Source: CAWCKS01 sp963763485
Lineage (GTDB): Bacteria > Pseudomonadota > Alphaproteobacteria > Rhizobiales > Xanthobacteraceae
Reading direction: 5' to 3'
DNA: 64,000 bases
Assembly: GCA_963763485.1 (NCBI GenBank)
Contig: CAVXOW010000003.1
Span: 186,001 to 250,000 of the forward strand
How positions within the stretch are numbered: position 1 is the stretch's first letter; each line of letters starts with the position of its first letter. Of the stretch, positions 27,413-35,635 are shown piece by piece. Made by a program: the position numbers and the translations under genes. Under the pieces are notes generated by a model. The model had not been told where the DNA came from. It worked only from the letters and a program-made list of their open reading frames with translations, and searched no databases.

Positions 27413-27681
27413 GGGCGGTGCCGGCGGCGACCACCGCCGCCGCGCAAGTCACTGTCCAGGAAGCGGTTTTGCGTCGATTTTGCGGGGTTTTGTGAGCCGC
27501 GCCTGAGGTGCGGCTGATCGTGTTTTCGCGAGGGTGGTCGGCAAAAGAAGCCGGCCATTCAACGCTTTAGGCGAAATTCGGGGTACAATCTTGTTGGCTG
27601 ATTGCATAGTATAAAATATACAACTGTAGATTATTCCGAGTCCGAATATTCGTCCGCGGATATTCGCCGGCGGATATTTCC
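27413..27681. other. Gene-free interval between convergent genes
   Basis: No protein-coding frame is convincing here. The left half is GC-rich and the right half, from about 27590, is AT-rich (TATAAAATATACAACTG). It contains the short phased repeats listed separately and no clear terminator hairpin with a T tract. Confidence 0.5.
27647..27674. repeat. Tandem 14-bp repeat with internal palindromes
   Basis: TATTCGTCCGCGGA (27647-27660) is followed directly by TATTCGCCGGCGGA (27661-27674) and then TATTT, giving two and a third copies. CGAATATTCG at 27644-27653 is a perfect palindrome. It lies 8 bases after the stop of the following minus-strand gene, so it may act in transcription termination or as a protein-binding site. 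Confidence 0.4.
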
Positions 27682-28200
27682 TCAGCGCGCCGGCGTTGCA
27701 CCGGCGAGAGCGTGGACGGTTCTGGCACGCACGAGCAGATAGAACGCGGCGACGTGCGTGATCATCAGCAGGGGGACATAGATGATCGGGATCCAGTAGG
27801 TGGCGGCCAGCTGGCCCGAGAGCGCGGGAAGGTCGAGCTGGACGCCGTGGTAATAGTCGATGAGGAGGTCGGCCACTCCCACCAGATTGAAGGCGGCGAT
27901 AAACAGCCAGAACAGCGGACGTATTCTGATCGTAAGAAGCGCCAGCATAGCCAGCACCCCGGTCGCGAAGTCGCCGTAAGCGGCATACACAGCGAAGTCA
28001 GCCGGCAGGTTGGGGCCGATAACGCCTGGAATGAGAAACACCAGACCGAAGAAGCGGAAACTGTGCAGCGTGGCGATGGCGCGCTGCGCCTCGACAGGGT
28101 CCATCGCCTTGAGCCTGGGCCAGACATACGTACCGAAGCCAAGCAGCCACGGGACGTAACCGAGAGCGAGATGGATATTGAAGACGATTGCCGGGGACAT
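27682..28200 (-). CDS. Integral membrane protein of unknown function
   Basis: A 172-residue protein with about five hydrophobic helices (IVFNIHLALGYVPWLLGFGTY, FFGLVFLIPGVIG, VLAMLALLTI, PLFWLFIAAFNLVGVADLLIDYY, VPLLMITHVAAFYLLV). Conserved-looking HLALGY and DLLIDYYHG segments place polar residues in helices. GAGGAGA lies just upstream of the ATG. It follows the methyltransferase gene on the same strand by 22 bases, so the two are probably cotranscribed. I do not recognise a family with known function. Confidence 0.75.
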   Translation of the reverse strand: MSPAIVFNIHLALGYVPWLLGFGTYVWPRLKAMDPVEAQRAIATLHSFRFFGLVFLIPGVIGPNLPADFAVYAAYGDFATGVLAMLALLTIRIRPLFWLFIAAFNLVGVADLLIDYYHGVQLDLPALSGQLAATYWIPIIYVPLLMITHVAAFYLLVRARTVHALAGATPAR

Positions 28201-28222
28201 TGGCTTCTCCTCAGCTGCTAGT

Positions 28223-29041
28223 TCACGCGGCCTCGAACACGGCGGTCAGAACGCCGAGGCGGCCTTCCAGGAGATTTCGTCCGAGGTTGGCCGAAAGCTG
28301 CGCAAACTCCGGCCCCATCACCACGCCGAGATTTGGCGAAGGCGGCGGCCCTGACGTGCGCAGCTGCGTGATCCAGGCTTTGGCGGCCTCGGTGTCGTCC
28401 TGCAATGTCAGCGTGCGAAAGCCCGCCGGCTCGATCGCCTCGCGCGTCGCGGCAGTGGTCATGAGAAAGCTCGTTGCCGGCGTTCGCGCCCAGGGTACGG
28501 GATAGTGCGGCTCGCCGCCGTTCAACACGATGTCGTACGTTGCGAACCTGCCGCCTGCCTTCAGCACGCGCCGGATCTCGCGGTAGAGCCGCGCCCGGTC
28601 GGAGATGTTCATCGCCACGTGCTGCAATAGCGCGACGCCGAACACGCCGTCGTCGAAAGGAAGCTCGAGCGCGCTGGCGGTCTCAAACGACACCTGCTCG
28701 CTCTGTCCGGTGCGCTCGGCCAGATAACGCGCGGCGTCCACGAACGGCTCGCTGAGGTCGACGCCGGTCACCCGGCAGCCACAGCTCGCAGCCAGAAAAC
28801 GTGCCGGCCCGCCGACGCCGCACCCGACATCCAGAACCGCAGCATCGGCGGTGATCCCGGCCAGTTTGGCGAGCTCGGCAGTTGCGGCGAGACCTCGGGT
28901 GTGAAACTGGTCGAGGGCGCTGAGTTGCTGCGGCGTGAGCCGCTGTTCCTCCGGCCCGAAGGCCATGAGCGCCGTCTTCGACCGCTCGGTCAGGCCGGTC
29001 GCGCGATAGTGGTCGCGCACGCCATCAAGGGCATCGGTCAT
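28223..29041 (-). CDS. Class I SAM-dependent methyltransferase
   Basis: A 272-residue enzyme. The SAM-binding motif I is VLDVGCGVGGPARFLA (about residue 65), motif II is VTGVDLSEPF, and the post-motif is FDDGVFGVALLQHVAMNI. The architecture resembles sarcosine/dimethylglycine- or UbiE-like small-molecule methyltransferases (type 11). The ATG at 29041 is preceded by GAGGAACC. It lies first in a two-gene unit with the membrane protein and divergent from a LysR regulator, its likely controller. Confidence 0.9.
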   Translation of the reverse strand: MTDALDGVRDHYRATGLTERSKTALMAFGPEEQRLTPQQLSALDQFHTRGLAATAELAKLAGITADAAVLDVGCGVGGPARFLAASCGCRVTGVDLSEPFVDAARYLAERTGQSEQVSFETASALELPFDDGVFGVALLQHVAMNISDRARLYREIRRVLKAGGRFATYDIVLNGGEPHYPVPWARTPATSFLMTTAATREAIEPAGFRTLTLQDDTEAAKAWITQLRTSGPPPSPNLGVVMGPEFAQLSANLGRNLLEGRLGVLTAVFEAA

Positions 29042-29170
29042 TGCAAGGTTCCTCTCGAGCCTCGGCTTCGACATCGCGGTCACTCATGGCCTGCGACGTC
29101 ACTCCGGTATTGCGAGCCAGATTTACAGCCGCTTCTCGCGATCGACTATTCGCGATAATCTCGACGGGTT

Positions 29171-30142
29171 ATGAAGCGAAACTTCACAGTCAGGCACGGC
29201 GCGCTCGACGGCGTGGAGGCGTGCTTGAGCGTCGCGCAACACCGCAGTTTTCGGAAGGCAGCCGCGGAGCTCGCCGTGACTCCGTCGGCGATCAGCCAGG
29301 CGGTCCGTGCGCTGGAGGCGCGGGTCGGCGCCGCGCTCTTCATCCGCACGACCCGCAGCGTCGGGTTGACCGAAGCCGGCGAACGATTTCTCTCGCGCGC
29401 AAGGCCGGCCTTCGCGGAGCTCGTCGCCGCAAGCGCTGAAGCGCGTGACCTTGGACAGCGGCCGGCCGGGCTGTTACGCCTCACGGTGCCACGCGCGGTG
29501 GTGCCGATCCTGCTGGAGCCGCTGATCGCATCGTTCTGCCGGGCCTATCCCGAGGTTGAGGTGGAGATCGCCACACGCGCGGAGCTGGTCGATATCGCGG
29601 CCGAAGGATTTGACGCCGGCATCCGGCTCGGTCAGTTCATCGAGGCCGATATGGTCGCGGTGCGTCTGACGCCATCGCTGCCGCTGGCCGTGGTCGGCAG
29701 TCCCGACTATTTGCGCCGGCGGCAGCGCCCGAAACTGATCGACGATCTGCGGGCGCACGCCTGCCTGCGCATGCGCCGCTCGGACGCGTCGATCGCACCG
29801 TGGTCGTTTGTCGACGGCAACGAGGCGGTCGAAATCGTCGTTTCCGGACCGCTCATCGCCAACGACATTCCCACGATGCTTGGCGCGGCGATCGAAGGAT
29901 TGGGCCTTGCGCAGGTGCCCGAGCCGGTCGCCGCTGCTGCCGTGAAAGCGGGGAAGCTCGTGCGCGTGCTGGAGCCGTTCGCGCCGATGGCGCCGGGTGT
30001 GTTTCTCTACTATCCCGGCAACCGGCAAATCATGCCGAAGCTGCGTGCCTTCATCGATCACGTGAAGAGCCGCTCGGGCAGGGCAGGGAAGAGCCCCATT
30101 CACAATGACGGCGCGCGTACACGCGGCGTGAAGAAACGCTGA
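29171..30142 (+). CDS. LysR family transcriptional regulator
   Basis: A 323-residue regulator with an N-terminal winged helix-turn-helix (FRKAAAELAVTPSAISQAVRALEARVG, about residues 27-53) and a LysR substrate-binding domain (LLRLTVPRAVVPILLEPLI onward). It is of the AaeR/DsdC-like single-transcription-unit type. It is divergent from the methyltransferase-membrane protein pair with a 129-base gap, the classic arrangement for control of the neighbouring operon. TCGCGAT is repeated in that gap (around 29135-29155), a candidate site. The ligand is unknown. Confidence 0.92.
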   Translation: MKRNFTVRHGALDGVEACLSVAQHRSFRKAAAELAVTPSAISQAVRALEARVGAALFIRTTRSVGLTEAGERFLSRARPAFAELVAASAEARDLGQRPAGLLRLTVPRAVVPILLEPLIASFCRAYPEVEVEIATRAELVDIAAEGFDAGIRLGQFIEADMVAVRLTPSLPLAVVGSPDYLRRRQRPKLIDDLRAHACLRMRRSDASIAPWSFVDGNEAVEIVVSGPLIANDIPTMLGAAIEGLGLAQVPEPVAAAAVKAGKLVRVLEPFAPMAPGVFLYYPGNRQIMPKLRAFIDHVKSRSGRAGKSPIHNDGARTRGVKKR

Positions 30143-30263
30143 CCTGGGACGTGTTGTGGCAAATGGCCGTCGATAAGACCACGATTGGTCAACGTTCGCT
30201 TGTTGTATTGCGGCGCTAGAACTCGAAGGAGTAGCATTGGAGGAAATCTAGGCGGCGGGACGG

Positions 30264-31121
30264 ATGCCTAAAATCTCTGAAGGTTATTTGGCTATTGGGG
30301 GTCTAATCGTCTTTGCAGCGTGGCTTTTTGTCGGCTTGCCGTTGCTGATCTACCCATCAGAACGCATTGAATATCGCGACAATGCTACCCGCACCACACA
30401 GAGCGCCGAGGCTCAACCAAAAGGCACTCCACAAGCGCCGTTTTTCGTACAAATTATGCCCAGCCCTAAGTCCGCTCAGGAGCGTACCGAGGAAGCCGAG
30501 GATCGTATAGACAAAAGGAAAGCCGACGCCGCCATCGTTCGATGGACGCTCGGATTGTTTGTCGCCACGGTCGGATTGATATTGGCTACTGGCGTTTTGG
30601 GTCTTCTTGCTAAGAGACAATTGGACGACACTGAGAAGTCCCTCAAAATAACTCAGCGTGCTTACCTCAGCGTTCAACCCGCCGGCATTCGACCATTCGC
30701 TACAGGCGCCAACAAAATCGCTTTCGACGCCATCATCTTGAACGCCGGGAATCTTCCAGCTCAAAACGTAAAATGGTTCATCAATAAAGGATTCTCGGAA
30801 GACGAAAAAAGGAAGTGCTTTCCAATCGGAGAACTTGAGGGCGGCATTGTCATTCCGGCCCGCGTCAATATTCGTAAGGGGTCGAATGCTGCGACCTATA
30901 CTGAATTCGACGAGTTTGTAGATGTTCGTCTTGAGAACAAAAGATGGGCCTACGTATGGGGTCGCATCACGTATCACGATGGTTTTCAGGATGGCCGTTC
31001 GATCAATTTTTGCCATCGATATAATTTGAACGGGGCCGTTAATCGCACCGTCTCCGACGACGCTGGACGCCACCACATTCATGGCAACCACACTGACGAT
31101 GAGAAAAGTAGCGGCCAGTAG
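30264..31121 (+). CDS. Hypothetical two-helix membrane protein
   Basis: A 285-residue protein with two transmembrane helices (YLAIGGLIVFAAWLFVGLPLL near residue 8 and VRWTLGLFVATVGLILATGVLG near 92) separated by about 65 polar residues. A C-terminal soluble domain begins SLKITQRAYLSVQPAG and looks beta-rich, similar to hypothetical proteins that carry T-x-R-A-Y segments. Base composition is less GC-rich than its neighbours, suggesting acquisition. A frame on the opposite strand spans the same stretch but has poorer protein character. Function unknown. Confidence 0.65.
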   Translation: MPKISEGYLAIGGLIVFAAWLFVGLPLLIYPSERIEYRDNATRTTQSAEAQPKGTPQAPFFVQIMPSPKSAQERTEEAEDRIDKRKADAAIVRWTLGLFVATVGLILATGVLGLLAKRQLDDTEKSLKITQRAYLSVQPAGIRPFATGANKIAFDAIILNAGNLPAQNVKWFINKGFSEDEKRKCFPIGELEGGIVIPARVNIRKGSNAATYTEFDEFVDVRLENKRWAYVWGRITYHDGFQDGRSINFCHRYNLNGAVNRTVSDDAGRHHIHGNHTDDEKSSGQ

Positions 31122-31225
31122 CGCCGCGCGCCGCCACACGGCGCTTCTCCTTAGCCGGATTCCTCCTGTGGTGGATCACGGTGATTATGGTCCAAACGCC
31201 ACCCAGAACTAGCAGGGAGAACGCC

Positions 31226-31447
31226 ATGTATGAGGACAAGGACCTTTGGCCATTCAAGTGCCCTCAGTGCCTCAAGGAGTTCACGGAGGAAATTGGACGG
31301 CTCAAGGCGAACCCCGCCGTCATCTGCCCCGATTGCGGTCTGAGGCAGACAGACCATCACAAACAATTTGGTCTGGCACTGGCTGAGGCTCAGGCAGGCC
31401 GCCTTGACCCTTGGCGGGACATGCTCACCCTCACAAAGCCGACATAG
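31226..31447 (+). CDS. Small zinc-ribbon protein
   Basis: A 73-residue protein beginning MYEDKDLWPFKCPQCLKEF, with GGGAGA upstream of the ATG. Two CxxC pairs (CPQC and CPDC, about 26 residues apart) form a probable zinc ribbon; the rest is helical and acidic/basic mixed. Such small proteins may bind nucleic acid or another protein, but I cannot assign a role. It lies in the AT-richer, gene-poor stretch. Confidence 0.6.
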   Translation: MYEDKDLWPFKCPQCLKEFTEEIGRLKANPAVICPDCGLRQTDHHKQFGLALAEAQAGRLDPWRDMLTLTKPT

Positions 31448-31705
31448 CTCTGCATAGGCTTCCATAAGAGGCGCATCATTCATGACACACCTCCGTGCCA
31501 CCGGCGGTTAGGCCGGTGGCGTTTGCGCCATAATACCGCAAATTTGGTGATAGCGAGGCTAGGCAATAGCTAGACTACTGCACGCGACAGCCCCCGACCG
31601 CTTCTCCCTGTGCGAAACTGTTCGCGAAGGCGATATCATCATTCGTGTGGGTGAGCCGTTGATGCGGCTGCCTTGAGGGCGCCGACTTCGAGAGGACATT
31701 CGTCG

Positions 31706-32578
31706 TTGAGCATTGCTGGTAAAGTGATCGCCATCACCGGCGCGACCTCCGGCATCGGGCGGGTAGCGGCCGAGCAACTCGCCGCCCTTGGCGCGCGCCT
31801 CGTGCTCGTCGCTCGGGATCGAGCGCGCGGTGAGGCGACACTTGCGCGCGTCGGCGCAATCGCGCCGGGCGTGCGGCACATCGTGCATTAGGCCGATCTG
31901 TCGCGGCTTTCCGAAACGGAACGCGCCGGGCGCGCGATAGCCACCGCTGAGCCCCGCATCGATGTGCTCGTCAACAACGCCGGCGCGATCTTCTCGCGGC
32001 GCGTGGTCACCGATGAAGGGCTCGAGCGTACCTTTGCGCTCAATCACATGTCCTATTTCGTGCTGACGGCCTGCCTCAGCGACCGGCTGATCGCTGCCGC
32101 GCCGGCGCGCGTCGTCAACACTGCCTCGAACGCGCACCGGCAAGGACATCTCGACTTCGACGACCTGCAGTCGGCGCGAAACTATCGCCCCTTCGCTGCT
32201 TACGGGACGTCCAAGCTCTGCAACATCCTGTTCACGCGCGAGCTTGCTCGCAGGTTGGCCGGCCATGGCGTCACCGCGAACTGCTTCAGCCCGGGGTTCG
32301 TCGCAACTCGTTTCGGTGACCAGGCTGGCGGTCTCTATGCCCTCGGCGTACGCGTGGCAAAGCTGTTCGCGGGGTCGCAGGAGAGCGGCGCCGACGCCCT
32401 TGTCCATCTCGCGGCATCGTCCGAGGTCGCGGGGGTGACCGGCCGGTTCTTCAGCCGCCGCCTGCCCGGCACCGTAACCGCGGAAGCGCAGGATGACGCG
32501 CTCGCGCAACGGCTGTGGCGCGAGAGCGAAGCGGTCGCGGTGCAGAACGTGACGGAGCGTGCCTTGCGCCGCCCCTAG
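31706..32578 (+). pseudogene. SDR family oxidoreductase with in-frame TAG
   Basis: The frame encodes a retinol-dehydrogenase-like SDR of about 290 residues: SIAGKVIAITGATSGIGRVA (cofactor loop), VLVNNAGAIFSRR, VVNTASNAH (catalytic Ser), AAYGTSKLCNILF (Tyr-x-x-x-Lys) and SPGFVATRFG. It is interrupted only by a TAG at 31889-31891, in the GVRHIVH-stop-ADLSRLSE segment, where family members have an aromatic residue or similar before A-D-L-S. The likely start is TTG at 31706 with GAGAGGA upstream. A one-base change from Tyr would explain the stop. Reads past it are otherwise intact, so inactivation is recent or the base is wrong. Confidence 0.8.
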
Positions 32579-32917
32579 ATACGCCACGACGCGCTTAAGT
32601 TCTTGAGCCTTTCTGGCGACTTCAGCGCCATTTGAATACGGCGTGCACCGCGCCCCACTCCGCGTTTTTCCTAAAATTGACATCGCGCAAAATGGTTTCC
32701 ATCTCAAGAGGACAGGATCAGGTGCGGGACATGGAGCTACCTTTACGCGAGCACACGATCGTACCGGCTGGACCGCTTGGCAATTCACAAAGCTGGGGAC
32801 GACGATTCGACGGCCTTCGATTGGACGCAATTGGAAATCGAGTATCTGACCCGGGTGACAACCGACGCTTGCGAATGGGACACTGGCGTTGGTGGTGGAC
32901 GCGGATGGGGTGGAAAC
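32579..32917. other. Gene-free interval
   Basis: Short overlapping frames in this interval lack ribosome sites and protein-like composition. I see no structured RNA, repeat or terminator that I can support. Confidence 0.4.
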
Positions 32918-33067
32918 ATGATCACCGCAGTGATCGTGGCGTGGCTTCTGTTGAATGTCGCCATCGCCGGCTGGTTAACTTGGGTCCGCATTGTTCGGCC
33001 GGACCGGGAGAAATTGCGGCGGGAGCGCGAGCGCCAGTCGATCGGAGACGGCTTTCCCGTTCGCTAG
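32918..33067 (+). CDS. Very small membrane protein (possible)
   Basis: A 49-residue frame, MITAVIVAWLLLNVAIAGWL, gives one transmembrane helix followed by a basic cytoplasmic tail (RIVRPDREKLRRERERQ) ending FPVR. GGGGTGG precedes the ATG. Single-helix proteins with such tails are frequent in rhizobia, but nothing else supports expression. Confidence 0.4.
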   Translation: MITAVIVAWLLLNVAIAGWLTWVRIVRPDREKLRRERERQSIGDGFPVR

Positions 33068-33088
33068 ACGGGAGAAAGCCGAACCTCT

Positions 33089-33325
33089 TTACGTCCTGCG
33101 CAGTCGTCGTGAAAGACGACTGCGGTGCGCTGCCTCGACCAGTTCGACTGCGGCTTTGACCTGCTTGTCCGCCCGCATGTAGATCCAGCGGCCATCTCGG
33201 CGTTGCCGCCATACCAGCCCCAGCACCACGGCTCCTTCAATCGAGCGATGTGGTGCTATTGCTCGGTATAAGTGCCAATTATTCGCCTCTGAACTTGAGG
33301 CCCGCTGGTTGATCTCTTGCTGCAT
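33089..33325 (-). CDS. Small hypothetical protein
   Basis: A 78-residue protein with GGGAGG placed six bases before the ATG. It contains WHLYRAIAPHRSIEGAVVLG and WRQRRDGRWIYMRADKQ, a basic beta-hairpin-like composition, then a helical C-terminus. It looks like a genuine small rhizobial protein of unknown function, judged on ribosome site and composition. Confidence 0.55.
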   Translation of the reverse strand: MQQEINQRASSSEANNWHLYRAIAPHRSIEGAVVLGLVWRQRRDGRWIYMRADKQVKAAVELVEAAHRSRLSRRLRRT

Positions 33326-33362
33326 CACCAACCTCCCAGGCTGTCAATTTCGACCGCGAGAA

Positions 33363-33578
33363 CTAAGCCGCAGAACGTGACGCTGCCATTACATGTGTAT
33401 GAGTTACAGAGAGTTGTCCGCAGCCGGCGTCTGACGGCGTCTCAAGGCGGAGACCACTCGTCTTCATGGCGTGGAGGTGATTGCCCCGAGCGATGAAGAC
33501 AACGTCTTCCCCAGCGAGCGCGAGCTGCGGACCAAAGTAGCCGCCAGCGCCACCCGTCCCAAAGGCTGCGATCCGCAT
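33363..33578 (-). pseudogene. Ketopantoate reductase remnant (N-terminal part only)
   Basis: The ATG at 33578, preceded by AGGTGGG, opens MRIAAFGTGGAGGYFGPQLA, the Rossmann G-x-G-x-x-G start of 2-dehydropantoate 2-reductase (ApbA/PanE) proteins. Homologous-looking sequence (GEDVVFIARGNHLHAM, GLRLETP) ends after about 50 residues and the frame stops at residue 71, where a full protein would have about 300. The remaining domain is not present nearby, so this is a decayed fragment. Confidence 0.75.
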
Positions 33579-33859
33579 CTGCCCACCTTTTCGCTGGCAT
33601 CTCGTGCGGCTGCCTTTCCCAAAGGCGATCGCCAGACAATCGACTATATCATCATGTCGGCGCGCCAGGGGCCAGTTTGACGCAAGAGGCATGATGAACG
33701 ATGTCGGCTGGGGTCGGTCGCGTCGTTCTGACCTTCCGGTGATCACTTCCGGTCTACCCCCAACTTCGGGCATGCGGCGGCACCGCGCTAGCTGTCGCGA
33801 AGTGCCAATATGCGAGATCGACCTGGATCGCGCATCGGCAACACCAATGCGCAACGAGT
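33579..33859. other. Gene-free interval
   Basis: Frames on both strands here are short and lack family features. The sequence resembles rhizobial intergenic filler, with no strong hairpin. Confidence 0.4.
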
Positions 33860-35476
33860 TCAGGCCGACTTGGTGAATCCAAGATCGTCTTCGATCACAG
33901 CGTTGGGTCCGACCGGCACCCGGCCTGAATTGGCTAGATTGAGTTTGCGGAAGACGATTTTGTCGCGCCAGACCTTGCGGAGGAAATCTTCGAAGACCTG
34001 AATCGTCAACTGCTCGCCCGGACACCGTCGGTATCCGAAGCCGAATGGTGCGAAGCCGGCATGTTCACAAACCGGAAGGCTATTCCCGTCCACAACACCG
34101 AAAACCGTCCCAAAACCGTTATTGGTGATGTTTGCCTTGCGTCCATCCTTGACCTCGAAATTTGTGGTCTCGAATGGGCATCGCGCAAGCCCGATCTGCT
34201 GGCATTTATCTTCAGTAATCTGGGCGCTGGTAGGAACACCAAGATACCTTGATGGATCGAAAGCATTTGGGTCCTTCCAGTGGACCGGGTCAAGGCTGGT
34301 ACTTGTGTGGGGTGTGCTGATGTAGCTATGGCGCTCCATCGGAAAGCCAAACCTTTGCTGCGGAGATGCGCCATAGGCACTTGTCCTGGCATCCTTGATT
34401 GCCGAGATGCTCCCGCCGTTTGGCGAGATAACGCGGAATAGTTCCATGACGAACAATTCCAGTGGCGAGTAGGCAGCAGCATTGGCATTGTCGAAATTTC
34501 CGCTCATCGTCTTCTGAAACGATGCTCGAACGGCCGGATCGCCGCCGTCTTCGGACAGGCGCGACATAATTCCGAAGATCGAGTTGCCCCATTGGCTGAG
34601 CGCCACGAAATTGTGGAAACACTCGAACACGACGTCCTTCTTCGCAAAGTGACGGCCGTCGCCGGCGTTCTTCAACCAATACCAAGCTATCGTCTTTTCT
34701 GGATTCTTGGTCTTGCCACTTTCAATGTCGGTGAGTTGATCGTCGATCCATGATTTCAGAAAGTCGAGGCGTTCACGAACTATCATGTAGTTATCGTACG
34801 TGACTGGCAGCAGAGGGTTCCTGTATGCGAGAACCGTGTTGAATGCTTCACCAATCTGACGTACTTCAAAAGGAATGGCATCTGCGGTCACCCCAAGGTG
34901 AAGGTCCCAATAAAGGTCGAAATAATAATCGAGGTAATGCCGCATGAACGGCTTATTGGCGAATTTCTGGTCCATGAGTTTGTCGAAGAAGGCCACAACC
35001 TTCGCGCTATACATCGGCTTGTAGAGGTCCGGCGTCACCCCCGAGAAGTAGATCCTTTTACGCAGATTATTGGGGCCACGTTTCTCAAGACCCTGCAAAA
35101 AGACCGTCACGCCCTCTTCAGGGGTCGGTCGCCAGTCGCGGGTAATGAGTCCCCAAAAGTCGTAAGGCAGTGCGTTTTCCTTACTGAAGGTGACGTCGAT
35201 CATCGGTAGCATCGGACGCTCGCCTTCGTAAAAACTCGTCAGGAAAAACGGTATGACGACCTTCTCGACGTACGCGTGATCGAAGTTGGCTGGAATGGTT
35301 TCACGAAAACGCTGAACCGCAGTTAGAATTTGATCAGGTAGTGACGATGGGGGCGTTTCGGCAGAAACCTGCTCTACGCCCGCCACCATTGAAGCGGACG
35401 CGCCGCTCCCCAACATACCGACAGCAGCTGCGCCCCCTTTAAGAACCGTCCGACGTTCCACTATCTTCCGTTCCAT
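33860..35476 (-). CDS. Tat-signal cytochrome P450-like protein
   Basis: A 538-residue protein with a twin-arginine signal (ERRTVLKGG, Arg8-Arg9) followed by a weakly hydrophobic stretch to about residue 40, so a folded, cofactor-bearing periplasmic enzyme is expected. The C-terminal half has P450 hallmarks: E345-L-F-R348 (ExxR), FDPSRYL near 406-412 (PERF-type), and FAPFGFGYRRCPGEQLT with the heme-ligand Cys485. The I-helix region, about 281-303 (DVVFECFHNFVALSQWGNSI), lacks the acid/Thr pair used for O2 activation, as in CYP74-type and peroxygenase P450s. It lies 159 bases downstream of a TonB-dependent receptor on the same strand. Role inferred: redox-partner-free conversion of an imported hydrophobic or peroxide substrate. 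Confidence 0.8.
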   Translation of the reverse strand: MERKIVERRTVLKGGAAAVGMLGSGASASMVAGVEQVSAETPPSSLPDQILTAVQRFRETIPANFDHAYVEKVVIPFFLTSFYEGERPMLPMIDVTFSKENALPYDFWGLITRDWRPTPEEGVTVFLQGLEKRGPNNLRKRIYFSGVTPDLYKPMYSAKVVAFFDKLMDQKFANKPFMRHYLDYYFDLYWDLHLGVTADAIPFEVRQIGEAFNTVLAYRNPLLPVTYDNYMIVRERLDFLKSWIDDQLTDIESGKTKNPEKTIAWYWLKNAGDGRHFAKKDVVFECFHNFVALSQWGNSIFGIMSRLSEDGGDPAVRASFQKTMSGNFDNANAAAYSPLELFVMELFRVISPNGGSISAIKDARTSAYGASPQQRFGFPMERHSYISTPHTSTSLDPVHWKDPNAFDPSRYLGVPTSAQITEDKCQQIGLARCPFETTNFEVKDGRKANITNNGFGTVFGVVDGNSLPVCEHAGFAPFGFGYRRCPGEQLTIQVFEDFLRKVWRDKIVFRKLNLANSGRVPVGPNAVIEDDLGFTKSA

Positions 35477-35635
35477 TGAATCCTCCTTCTTCGCGGGAAA
35501 GTTTCGAATTCAATCGAACTTGGGAAGCTGCAGCTATCAGGAAAAACCCTCGGTTGCAGTCGATCCGCGTCGGAACATAGACAGACTTCTGCAACAAAAT
35601 CTGCCAGCAGCAGACTGAAGCTCGTCCATTGCTCC

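Noticed and set aside
30357..31139. 260-codon minus-strand frame opposite the two-helix hypothetical
   Set aside because: Plus-strand frame has clearer membrane helices and domain layout; both cannot be confirmed, so only the plus frame is listed.
31559..32830. 423-codon minus-strand frame over the SDR
   Set aside because: The plus strand encodes recognisable SDR catalytic motifs despite one stop; the minus frame has none.
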